Origin: Auanema rhodensis
Lineage: Eukaryota > Nematoda > Chromadorea > Rhabditida > Rhabditidae
Reading direction: 5' to 3'
DNA length: 64,000 nucleotides
NCBI GenBank assembly: GCA_964057225.1
Contig: OZ059894.1
Coordinates: 14,270,131 to 14,334,130, forward strand
Below the pieces are notes generated by a model, which was given only the letters and a program-made list of their open reading frames with translations, ran no database searches and was not told the DNA's origin. The translations under genes were made by a program, and so were the position numbers. Positions 11,105 through 22,548 of the stretch are shown here, piece after piece. Within the stretch, counting starts at the first letter, position 1. Each line of letters starts with the position of its first letter.

Positions 11105-13474
11105 GATTTTCTAAAAAAAAGGAAAATTAATTTTTAAATTTAATAAATGAATGTTAAGATTGATTATAAAATGAAGAAAAAATATTTTAATTTCAAGATA
11201 TAAATACAGTATATTCCAAAATAAAATACTGTAGGACAGATCATGTGAGAGAATTGTTTTGTATGAAATATTTACATTTGATAAAGTAAATTGTTCTTGA
11301 ATCAAGAAAGTACGTGTGGAAGTTTACTAAGTATATGATGAATTAGAAATAGATTTGAATGTCAAAATCTAAAAGAAATTGAAGAAAGTAGGTTATAGAC
11401 CGATAATTAAAGTTATAATACATATTGCAATTGAAATCTCAAATTCTTGCTTCTTAAAGTAATTAAAGAAAAAAGCTCGAGATAATGCTTCTGAAATCGT
11501 TCAGTAGTCTTATATACCGCGAGGTCACGATGGGAGGAGTCCAAAGCTCTGAGATAGAAGAGTGAAGGGGTGGAGCATGAGATGCCATTCCAGCCTTTTC
11601 TCTATTTACCTCTCAAATTATACAGGAACAACACGTAAAATAGTGAGAGATCACTAGCTTTCAAGAGAGAAAAAAACGGCAAAATGAAGTTAGAAGAGAG
11701 AAAATTACTGACAAGAAGAAGCCGTAAGATTATAATTTGTGGATCAATATTGACAAGAAATCAGTAACTACTAACGTGAAAACGAACTGGATGAAGAAGA
11801 CAAAAAGAAGAATAAGACGCTTTGAAATCATCTTTGGATTACTAGTAGTAGACAAGTCTTGTATCATCAACTAAATAAATGAAGAGAAAACAGTACATGT
11901 ATAGTTGAAAAATGAGTTAAATGATGCAATTGATACAACACAACAGCAAGTAATCTGTTTTCAAATAGAATTCTTCAATTGAAATGATATCATTCAACCA
12001 AATAAACGACGATTAGAGTTAGCTATTCAAAGCATTGTGATTTCGTTGAATTCAGTTTTCAGCATTTTTTTCTTTCTTAAACCATATGTATACTTTAGAG
12101 TTAAGAGCACTCAAATGTGCTGGTACAGCCAATATACAATGTGTAGGTGTAGATGAAACCAGTGACAAAACGTTGGAAGGAAGAGCCAAATTGAACTTCC
12201 TTTTCATTTGTGAATGTTGTCCGATCAAATGGCAATACCCATTTTAGGTTATTTCAGGTTATAGTTCCGTTATATTTACTTTATTCTTTCTTCTTAGCTC
12301 TTAACAAGAATCTGAATATTTGTTTTGATATTCACTTCCGAAAACGTGGTGGTGAACTAGATGCTTTCAATTATTTTTCTTCTTCTGCTCCTTGTACATT
12401 TCGTTTTTTTTGTTCAAAAAGTAATTGTAGAAAAACATTTATATTTTAACAATATATAATTATATTTATATAGTTAAAATATAAATAATATATGTCTTTA
12501 AAGTATAAAATATATATTATATATGTATATATTAACATGTAGGTGTTACTATTAACTTTTTCTTTTATTTTCATGAAACAATCTTGTATTCAATACTTCA
12601 CAATTTTTTTCATGACTTCATATCTGTTAAACTAGAATCTCTTTCTCTTTCAAGTATATAGAAATAACTTAAACATAATCCAAAGTGCACGTGTTTGAAT
12701 TCAAGAATTTAATTTTTATCAAAAAGTTAACAAACATTTTGAAAAAATGAAGAGAAGTGAATATGATAGACAAAGAGAGTTGAAGACATTTGATGTTAGA
12801 AATGTTAGAATAAGAAGAACAACATGACATCAAATTGAATCAATTACAGTATTGAAGAGATAACGATGCGGCAGCGTAAGCTCATGATACCCGTGATAAG
12901 TAAATAGCAAAAAATTGAAAAAGATGAGATTGAAGCGGTCCTTAACATGAGAAATTAAATTTTTTTGTTTTATTAAATATTTGAAAAGCAGACGAATTTA
13001 CCTATTTGCATGCATGTAATCTTCTTTTTTTTCATTTAAATCTAAAATGTCTGTGATACTGTAAAATATTTTACTTATTTCTTTAATATATTTATACTAT
13101 ATATATATAGTATATATCTAACTATTAAATAGTAAAGATACATGTTGATCATCTATAGTTTGAATATAAGAATGTTTGAGTAAGTATAATACTATTTATA
13201 ATATAATCATCATACTAACTATATATACTATATACATATAAGTATTTGTTGACGAATATAAGAAATACAAATACTATTTTAGAAACATGAGTCAACTGTT
13301 AAATAAGGAAAACAAGTAACAAACAGTTAGAAAGAACATTTTCCTATTAATATAATGATTCATTCAATTTTGAGTTATATCTATAAATTTTCTTGAATTA
13401 TAATAGATATTAATATAATTTTAATTAACTATAGAATGACAAAATAAAAAATAAATAAAAATAAATTGAAAATG
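11105..13474. other. Intergenic, no convincing gene
   Basis: AT-rich, with simple TA-rich blocks at 12,450-12,540 and 13,080-13,260. A moderately GC-richer strip around 11,510-11,620 lies 400-500 bases upstream of the secreted-protein gene and may be its regulatory region. An isolated 53-codon frame at 12086-12247 has no supporting exons. Confidence 0.5.
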
Positions 13475-14819
13475 TTATATTCGTTCACTCTTTATCAAAC
13501 TTGCAACCTGAAAAATAAACTTTGTGAAAAGTTAAAGAAGGTTTTTGATTTACTTTATGAGTATAAGGTACATCTTTTAACCATTCAGAAGCACAGATTT
13601 GATTACAATCTGGTCTTTCATTTGGTTTTGGATGAAGAATAGCCAAAATTAATTTTTTCAATTGTTTTGTTAAATTAAATTTAGATGAAAATCTTAAAAT
13701 ATTTTAAATTTAATAAATTTAATAAATATTATATATTATAATATTATATTATTATGTATTAAAGTATAATTACTTGATTTTTGCTTTAATTTGTTGCTCA
13801 ATCAGATCAGCTTCATCAGTAAAAGGCATTAGACCAGTAACCATAATGTATAAAACAACTCCAGCACTCCATATATCAGACTAAAACTTTATGTATTTAT
13901 ATTCTTTTTTGCTTTTGGATAGAGGGAGTAAATAACAGAATGAGAATTTTGCTTAACAAAGTGTCTTGAAATTTGAAAATATTTTTTCTCAAAAAATCAT
14001 ACACTTTGGCCTTTATACTTCTGTCTCATTAGAATTTCAGGAGCACAATATGGTTTACTTCCACACCATGATGTTGCTTCTTCTTCCTAAATTTGATCCG
14101 AATACTAGTATAATCATATTTCTAAGATGATACATACATTTGATAAATAACGAGAAAATCCAAAATCTCCTAATTTTATATTTTCATTTTGATCCAAAAA
14201 TATATTTTCACATTTAAGATCTCTATGAATTAAATTTTTGTTATTTAAATACTGAAATTAATTTCAAAAACAATACAAAAATATATAAAAATGATAGTAA
14301 ACATACCAGTAAAGCTTCCATTAATTGTCTAAAAGTGATTTTGGCTTCAGGTTCTTTCATGACTTGTCGTTGAATTTTTTCCAACAAATCACCCGAAGAA
14401 CAGTATTCTTGTACAAAAATAATTTTATTTCCAGAATTAATAACCTTTAAAGAAATAATTTGGATAAACTATGTGAATATAATTAAAAATTTTTACCCTC
14501 ATAGTTTTAATAATACTTGGATGATCTAATGTTTCAACAATACTTGTTTCACGTTTAACAAATTTTAAACTTATATCAGATAATTCTCTAAAATAAAATT
14601 ATATTTAATAAAATATTTAAACATACTTGATATTAATAACTTTTAATGCAACATTCTTATTTTCATATATTCCTAGATAAACTTTAGAAAATGTTCCACG
14701 TCCTATATACTTATGAAATACAATTCCAAAATTCTTTTTTAAACTTTCCCTGTTAGTTTCAACTTAAATATATATTTCTTCATTATTATTTTTTTATTAG
14801 AAATAATACCACAACTCAT
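13475..14819 (-). CDS. TSSK-like serine/threonine protein kinase
   Basis: A CAMK-group kinase most like the testis-specific kinases (TSSK), which act in sperm development in animals. Nine exons in phase give 283 residues, about the size of a bare kinase domain. Visible motifs are the glycine loop [16 protein letters not shown] with the ATP-binding lysine, the catalytic loop [15 protein letters not shown], the APE-type CAPEI with CGSKPY before it, and [19 protein letters not shown]. The GSKPYCAPE and DLKCEN forms are the reason for the TSSK call. The first exon is only 10 bases (14819-14810, MSC plus one base); it fits by phase but is the weakest part. All catalytic residues are present, so it is likely active. 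Confidence 0.88.
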
Positions 14820-15062
14820 TATGACCGCTCTGTTCCAAAATATTTCAAAAACATATTTTGAATTTGTTTTTTTTTCATTTTTTGTACAAAAATATTTAAG
14901 ATCGGTCGTCCTTTTTTTCAAAACTAAATATATTTAAACAGCTTTATTATCAACAAATGCTATATACATATAAAATAAAATTAATTTACGAAATATATCT
15001 AAAATGGCTTGTTTTATGTATTAATTTGTAGTTTTACATAAATAAAAAAATAATATTAAATA

Positions 15063-15619
15063 TTAGGTGTGCGCAAAAGTTTCTGGCCCTCCTCCCGCCC
15101 ACACGCACCCACCTCATATTTTTTAAACGTGTGTCCAGAAACTTTTAAAAATAATTCTCCTCATTCTCCAAGGTTTTCTGCCAGTTCTGAAGCAATTTTC
15201 TTATTCCTTTTTTGAAAAAGACCTTTGGTTTTGATTCAAAAAAGTTTTTCAAGAAGGCGTCGACCTCCTCTTTATTTCTGAAGATTTTACCCTTCAAAAA
15301 ATGCTCCATCGATCTGAATAAATGATAATCAGATGGAGCAAGGTCTGGCGAGTACGGTGGATGCTTCAGGAGCTCCCATCCATTTTCCTCCACAACTAGA
15401 CACAAGACTTTGTGTTACGCACGTGTTGCTTGTCAAAAGCCATTTCAGAAAACAAGAGCAAAAACGAAATTAAAAGTGAAAAAAGAAGATTTTTTTCATA
15501 ATTTAAATTTAAAACAATTTTTAAAATATAATTTTGAATTTGGTTTATGCTAATTTTCAAATTCAAAATATTTATTCGAATTTAAATGTGGGTGGCCAAA
15601 AACATTTTCGCACATCTAA
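15063..15619 (-). mobile_element. Internally deleted mariner element
   Basis: A 557-base element with imperfect terminal inverted repeats of about 30 bases, beginning TTAGGTGTGCG on the left and TTAGATGTGCG on the right (reverse strand). It is flanked by TA on both sides (15061-62, 15620-21), the mariner target duplication. Inside, on the minus strand, a 9-14 codon start (ATG at 15443) is joined out of frame to the last quarter of a mariner transposase at 15145-15405. That piece includes HPPYSPDLAPSDYHLF with the third catalytic Asp. The first two catalytic Asp residues and the DNA-binding region are gone, so it cannot move without help. Confidence 0.9.
15145..15405 (-). pseudogene. Mariner transposase C-terminal remnant
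   Basis: The frame covers the last 86 residues of a mariner-family transposase: the third catalytic Asp in SPDLAPSDY, then LFRSMEHFLKGK and the end WQKTLENEENYF. The upstream two-thirds is missing, including the other two catalytic Asp residues, so this is a broken copy rather than a gene. Confidence 0.9.
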
Positions 15620-15621
15620 TA

Positions 15622-16183
15622 TAAAATTAACTTAAGTTCACTTTGTTTTTTTTTTTTATGTTTTAAACTTTTAATCTAATAGGATGAATATAGAAAAAAA
15701 CATCAATTTATGGAAATAATAGACAATAGTAATCAGCAAATGGTATTCATCATGTTTTTTTCTGAATTTTGACAACTTATGTATAGTTCGTTACTTGCTC
15801 TTGTATCCGTTACGATGAGTTTCTTTTTTTTTTCTGCAAACTAATGAAAAATCTTTTTTTTTTCAAGTCGGCCTTGACTGAAAATGAACTTACACAAGAA
15901 TAAATATTCAGCTTTAACAAACTAGAAGTATTGCCAAAAGAAGTCTGATATATTCACAGATTCTTTTTTGATTCCTTTTTCAAAATTATTATTTTATATG
16001 TTAATTGAATAATAATATTAAATTAAAATAATTTATATTTATTAAACAACAAAAATAAATACATATACATATACACATGCATATGACTCGTACAATTTGA
16101 AATAATTTAAAAAACAAATTAACCATCTTATAAAAAATTTAATTATTTATAACTTAAGAATATTCTATAAATAAAAAAAACTC
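15622..16183. other. Intergenic, no gene seen
   Basis: AT-rich DNA with poly-T runs between the mariner element and the 3' end of the MATH-BTB gene. No exon-like signal. Confidence 0.5.
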
Positions 16184-17744
16184 TTATTCGCTCGAAGAAC
16201 TAGATTCCAAGTTTGCCGGAATTTCTGTGTTTTCAGTGTTTTCTGCAATTTCCGCAATTTCCGTAGATTCCACATTTGTACAATTTTCTTTTAAATCCAT
16301 TAACTCCCATGTTGAAGGGAGGACTTGAAGTTGGCTTAATCTGGAGGCATATTCACAAATTGTTTCTTTAATGTCATCATTCAAATCATTATATTCTTTT
16401 TGTTGAATCATTTTGTTGTATAATTCCATTTTATTTTCATTTTCCGCTTTTGACCATATAGCAAACTAAAATATAATTTTTAAATTATAATTAATATAAT
16501 ATAAATATATTTACCTTTGATAATCCTTTATCATATTTCCACAAAAGTAGAATACGATTCAAAATAGGTAACTTTGACGATTCGAGTAGATAATCTACCC
16601 CAGTTTCTATAATGCGTAGTGATTCTAAAGATTCGCCGAAGAAGAGAATATCAGAAACATGTTCATCTGAAAGAAAAATCTTATTAAATGATTTTTAACT
16701 ATATAAATACCTTTAATAACATATCTATTTCCATATAGAATATTCAAAGCATTTAAAAAGCTTAGAAAAGAATATTTGTTATCACGTTTTTTGAAATTGA
16801 ATTGTATTGTTCCTAATTTCTTAAAACATTTTTCAATTAATAATAATATATAAATTATTATGAAATTTACCTTTTCTACTTCTGTATTCTCTGAAAGTTC
16901 CATTTCTTCTTCTGACTTTATAAATTGAACAAAATCAAATGTTTCCCCTTAAGATATATAGTTAAGAATATATTTATTATAATAATACCATCCAGCAATC
17001 TTCTCAATACAGGAGATTTCAAACGTAACATCTGAAATTTGATGATAAAAACCAAAGAAATTGAAGAATTTACTTACCTGACTATGACAATAGAAAGTTT
17101 CATCTTCTTGTTTGATAATTATATCAGATGATTCAGTTGTATGTTGCATTAATTGATAATCTGTGAACCAACTATAACAATACAATTATGATTTAAGATA
17201 TAAGTTTTTTAATAATTTACTTATCCTTCTCAATATCAATTATAATGATTTCGGCAGAAATTGAATCAGTTGGTTGTATCTCAGCTATTTCAATATAATG
17301 ACTTGCATCACGAAATGTAAATTCTTTTTCAAGAACAGGCTCCTAAACACAAAATATTAAAAATAACTGAAATATTCGTTAATTTTCAAAAATTACTTGA
17401 TTAACTGATAATTTAACAACAACTTTAAGGTTGTAATATACGCTATTCACACCATTTTGCCTACATGATAAAGCAAGGCCATAGTTTGGACTTCCTGTTA
17501 AATCTATAACAACAAAGAAAATTTCATTAAAATTATATATTATAACTATATACATATATATATATTCTAAAAAGTTAAAAACATACTAAATAAGCGAAGT
17601 TTTCGAAAACGCCTGAAATAACAAAAAAAAAGTTAAATATTCAATAAACTATACTAACCATGTCATGAATTTATTACTGAAATCAGGTGAAGTCTCGACA
17701 GTCTCATTACTATCGGTAAATGTATAGTTAATAATACTTGTCAT
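16184..17744 (-). CDS. MATH-BTB domain protein (bath-like)
   Basis: MATH-BTB proteins are substrate adaptors for cullin-3 ubiquitin ligases and are a large, fast-evolving family in nematodes. Ten exons join in phase. The N-terminal ~110 residues (TWRFRKLRLF, YGLALSCRQNG, YYNLKVVVKLSVNQ, EKEFTFRDASHY) fit a diverged MATH domain. The BTB core follows: SDIIIKQEDETFYCHSQ, MLRLKSPVLRRLL, then FLNALNILYGNR, DEHVSDILFFGESL and VDYLLESSKLPILNRILLLWKYD. The last ~40 residues are an acidic low-complexity tail with EIAE and NTENTEI units and a run of serines. The BTB call is firm; MATH is likely but weakly conserved. The frame through exon 6 matters: only the MLRLKSPV frame keeps the BTB fold. Confidence 0.82.
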
Positions 17745-19318
17745 ATTATTAGATTCTGAATATTTATAAATAAAATATTTCAAATAAAACAAAATACATT
17801 TGGTAATGATGATGTATTTAAGAATAATATAGTAACAGCAAACGATTTAACAATAATTTGATAAAGTTTGAGACATGTAAGGAACAAATTATTTGATTAA
17901 TGACGTCATATAAGTATATAAAATTTTATTTTACATAAAATTGGTTGTATTTTTAAATATATTTTACAAAGATTATAATTAAAAGTTAATAAATATATTT
18001 ATTATATAAATATAAAAAGATATTTACTAATCAATGAGGTAATGAAACCATTCACTATAAAATGAATTCTTTATCACAAATCAAGTATGTCAAGGACTGA
18101 AACTATTATTTTCTTTACAAGTAGAACATATTATTCATTTATCATTTAATTTTATATAATATATAATAACATTTCAATTTATTATAATAAATATATATAA
18201 AATATAACAAAGAAATAGTTATTTTCATATATTTTATATCAAAATATTTGACATGTTCTATTGTAATCATCTATACCCCCCCTACCCCTCTTCTAATACT
18301 ATTTGGCTTGTTTATTGATTATATGAAAGAATGAGTCATCACTTATTCTCAAACATTTTTTTTTCATTTTTATGTATTAAAATAACAAATTATATCAAAT
18401 AAACATTTTTCTTTAATTAAATATTAATTTATAAATAAAATATTATTATAGAAAATGCATTTAAGAAAGAATTTATAGAAAAATTGAATAAAAAGAAAAA
18501 GAAAAGTCAATGAATAACAGTAAAAATAGTAAAATGACAAAAGTTAATTTAAGTTTTACATTCACATTTATTGATATTATGAATTGAAAAATCGAATTAT
18601 AAGTTTTGAACATGATTAACGGTTGTTTATTCAATTGAATGACTCTTATCATATTGAAGTACAGAGAGTAGTTATTGAATTATAAAATATAATTATTAAT
18701 GTATAATTTAGATACAATAACCATATATATTCACATGTATACAATCATTTTCACCTGTTTTTGCTGATATTCAAGGGTTTAATAAAAGGATAAAAGGATT
18801 ATTATAGATGATGATGATACCATAATAAACAACATTGATTGAAAACTTTATTGTTTTTTTTTTGTGTTAAATTAAAGAATATATTTCATATTTAACTCAT
18901 ATACTATAATGATATTAAGAGAATATTTTTGATCTTTCATGATATTGTGGAAGTAAATGATCTAATTTGTAGATAAAACATGATGTATGTATCTAGTTTA
19001 CAACTATGAATCTCTATTTCCTTATTTGATTAGATAAAACCTTTTAATTGTTTTTTTTTCTTTTTAATATTAAGTTATATTTGATTGTGAAATATTTAAT
19101 AAATAAAGATATTATGAATATGTTTTTTTAAACTTTTAATCTTCAAATAAAACAAATAAATGATAATTATAACATTGAAATGAATTAATCAGATGAAGAC
19201 AAAAGGAAAAAATTTTATTCTATGAAGTTATCTTGTAAGAATAACTGATTAGTTTTCCGTATATCATTTAACCAGAATATACAAATATATATCTTTTGTG
19301 AAAAAAAACTTTCTTTTC
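17745..19318. other. Intergenic, no gene seen
   Basis: Strongly AT-rich, with a run of seven C bases at 18276-18282 as an exception. No open frame with family resemblance and no splice chain. The right end leads into the acid lipase promoter. Confidence 0.55.
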
Positions 19319-19400
19319 CTGATAATGAGGATTTTAAAAACTACAGTTAATCATTATTAACGGATCATAAGAAACTATAAAAGGCATTTTCTTATCATAC
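19319..19400 (+). promoter_or_regulatory. Acid lipase promoter: TATA box and GATA sites
   Basis: TATAAAAGG at 19376-19384 is a good TATA box about 125 bases before the lipase start codon. CTGATAA at 19319-19325 and TTATCA (reverse TGATAA) at 19391-19396 are GATA-factor sites. In nematodes GATA factors of the ELT-2 type drive intestinal genes, and acid lipases are usually intestinal, so gut expression is a reasonable inference. Confidence 0.6.
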
Positions 19401-19508
19401 TTTTGCATATCAGTATAGAATATGATGTCTTCGAGCTTAGCTTGAACTAATACTTTATAGAAGCCTTATTTTCATTATTAAATATTAAATTTTCTTTTTT
19501 TTTTAAGA

Positions 19509-21761
19509 ATGTCTCGTTACGTTCTCCTTCTGGCCATCGTGGCCACGGTAGCTTTGGCCAAGCAGAGCCCTGATCCGGAAGTTAACATGACTGTCGTAAG
19601 TTTTCAATCACACACTAACTGTTGTTATAATTGTTCTTCTTCCTCTTTTAGCCACAAATCATCAACCGTTGGGGATATCCAGCTGAAGTTCATACCGTCG
19701 TTACTAATGATGATTATACTCTTGAAATGCATCGTATTCCCCATGGAAAAGGTAATGAAACAAATCTCATAAAAGCATTGTAGTATTCTCATTCACAGGA
19801 CAGAGCCCCGGGGGTAAGAGACCAGTAGCCTTCCTTCAGCATGGTCTCGAATGCTCCAGCTCATCTTGGGTCACAAATCTTCCAGAATTTTCATTGGGTA
19901 AGGTTTTCAACGTTTTGCAAAGCAGTAAAAATTTTGAGTTCCGGAATTAGTGAATCGAATGACTTCATGATAAGAGATTTTCATTTATTCTCTATATTCC
20001 ACTATTTTGGTCTAATGATAAGAGTTATAAACTAGAATTTTGTCTGTACAAAAACCTGTCGATCTTTTAAACTTTTGAAATTTGTTCAGTTAATATTTGT
20101 TTTCTACTAACCCCCCCCCCCTTACACTTGCAATAGAAAGAGACAAGGATTTCTTAAACATTTTCAGGTTTCTCATGTATATTCTAACATTGAATGCGAA
20201 ATTTTTTTGAAACAAACCTTTATAATTTCAGCTTACCTCCTTGCCGATGCTGGTTATGATGTTTGGCTTGGAAACAGTCGCGGAAATCTTTATGGAATGA
20301 AGTCTCCCTCATTGGATCCCAAGAAGCACGAATTCTGGAAGTTCTCGTGAGTTCCCATGATATTGAAAAAGACTATTTTCCCAGAAGTAAAAAGAAGCAA
20401 AAGTTGATATTTTTTGCGGAAAATGATTATGAAATTTGGATTTTGATAAGATTAAAATTACAAATACTTCTAATCTTGATCAAACGTTTAAACAGTATAT
20501 GATAAAAAGCTCACAAGGATCGGATTATACTATCAAATTCCTATCATTTGTTGGTTTTTTATCTGAGCTAATACTAAAATATATTTTCAAATCTTTTGAA
20601 AATTTCTGTTTTATAAGAAAAGAGAAACAAGATCATTTCAAAGAACAATGATTTAGCTTTGATCAAATGATCCGTTATGATATTGAAGCCAGTATCGACT
20701 ATGCTCTTGAGGCAACTGGAGAACAACAACTTCATTATATTGGACACTCTCAAGGTACATTCACTTCATTGAATGTACTTTAATCTATTTTTTTTTATTT
20801 TAGGAACTCTTATTATGTTCGGAAAACTCGCCACTCGTACTGACTTTGCTAAGAAGGTGGTTGATAGATTTCAAGATTTTCCAAAGTGAAATTTGAACAA
20901 GAATAAATTTTGTTGTTTTTAGATTAAGCAGTTCCATGCTCTTGCTCCAATCGGAACTGTTACCAATGTAACTGGATTCCTCCGTTATATTGCTGACGAT
21001 CTCTATCTTGAGAGTGAGGTTGTAACATGTGATATACATATAGTTGATCATGTTCGTTGTTTCAGGTTCTTCTTGAGGTTATTGGAAGAGATCAATTCAT
21101 GCCAGAGTCTGGAATTCTTCACATGGTTGAAAGAAAGTACTGCTATGATGTATGTCTTTCAGTACTTTTTACATACATTTTGGAATTATCTTTTTCAGCC
21201 TTTCATTGAAGAGGCTTGTGACAACATGCTCTTCGCCCTCTGTGGACCCAACAGCCACCAGCTCAATGCTGTAAGCTTTTAAGTTTAAACGCATATTTCT
21301 TAAAAATTGAATTTCCAGACTAGAACCGAAGTGTTCCTTGTTGACGAACCAGCAGGAACCTCATCTCAAAACATCCTTCACTTGGTTCAGATGATTAGAT
21401 CCGGAAAGGTTCAAATGTACGATTACGGAGAGAAATACTTAAATGAACTTCATTACGAAGGAAAGGTATGTGAATGTTATCTTGAGAAAAAAACATTGAA
21501 ATTCATCTGGTTTAGTCTACTCCTCCACTCTACGACTATGGAAAGATCAAAAACGTCCCCATGTTCCTCTACTGGTCTGACTATGATTGGATTGCTGATC
21601 AGTATGACGTTGAGAACTACCTCTTGAAAACTCTGAACCAACAATGGGTTAAGCAAGTTGTCAAGCTTGATGACTTTAATCATTTGGACTTTATCTGGGG
21701 AGAACGCGCTGCCGCTGAAATTTACAAGCCAATGATTCAATGGATGAACAGTGCTAACTAA
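19509..21761 (+). CDS. Secreted/lysosomal acid lipase (lipl family)
   Basis: An alpha/beta-hydrolase of the gastric/lysosomal acid lipase family, which cleaves triglycerides or cholesteryl esters. Eleven exons in phase give 398 residues, the usual size. A signal peptide ([14 protein letters not shown]) precedes the conserved start [20 protein letters not shown]. The oxyanion region [14 protein letters not shown], the [12 protein letters not shown] block, the nucleophile elbow GHSQG, the Asp in [10 protein letters not shown] and the His in FNHLDFIWG are all present, so the enzyme should be active. The segment [11 protein letters not shown] is also typical. Codon use is less AT-rich than in the neighbouring genes, which suggests high expression. 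Which of the several nematode lipl paralogues it matches cannot be told here. Confidence 0.94.
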
Positions 21762-22520
21762 TTAGATGAAAATTATGTAATAAATATTGATTAATATTAT
21801 ATATTTATTCAGAAAAAATATATAAAATAGAATATTTTAAGAAAATGAACGATAAAGTCATATCATTATGATTTTATAGTTTTAAGTATTTCATTAGGCT
21901 TTGTCCTTTGCTACATCATACATTTGACTACTATTCTACTTCTAAAGCTTGCATGATAATCCTTTTTTACAAACATTTTTTCCACAAAAAATATTGAAAT
22001 TCGAATATTTAGACGAAAATCTGTGTTATTATGCCAAACAAGATGAAAATGAACATTTGAAATGTAATTTCTTGGAAAATACATCATCATAGATTTTCAG
22101 CCATGATAGTTTCAAAATGATTTTTTTTCTTCAAATCATGAATTCATATTTCGAACAATGTGAGAGAAATCAAAGAAAATGTGAATATTTGAATGAAATG
22201 TGTCATTGCATTTGAAATGGATACTAGGTCATTTTCATATTTCTTTTGGTTCAATATAGCATTTGAGCTCATTCTATTCATTTAGTGAATGTATAGAGTA
22301 GCTCAATATGAATTTTTACAGCGGAAAACAATAAAAAAACATAAAAATGCTGATGATGATGATGTAAAATCAATATTATAGTCTTAAAAATATTTTATAA
22401 GAAAGAAAAAGAAAAAAAAAGAAATAAAACCGACAAAAAGATATGAATATTTGTAACTTGACTAAAATTCTACATTGTCTCCTCCTATTTCGCTTCACCC
22501 TTCAAATCTTAAAGCAACCA

Positions 22521-22548
22521 TACACACACACACACACACATACACACA
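22521..22548. repeat. CA dinucleotide repeat
   Basis: About 14 CA units with one interruption. Confidence 0.9.

Noticed and set aside
12086-12247. 53-codon frame beginning MYTLELRALKCAGTANIQCV
   Set aside because: It looks coding by composition but has no family match, no partner exons and no clear splice sites. It may be a gene relic; not strong enough to annotate.
17026-17090. Reading SQVSDVTFEIS as the start of the BTB fold
   Set aside because: DVTFEIS arises only from a frame-shifted reading. The phase-consistent frame MLRLKSPVLRRLL gives the real BTB block.
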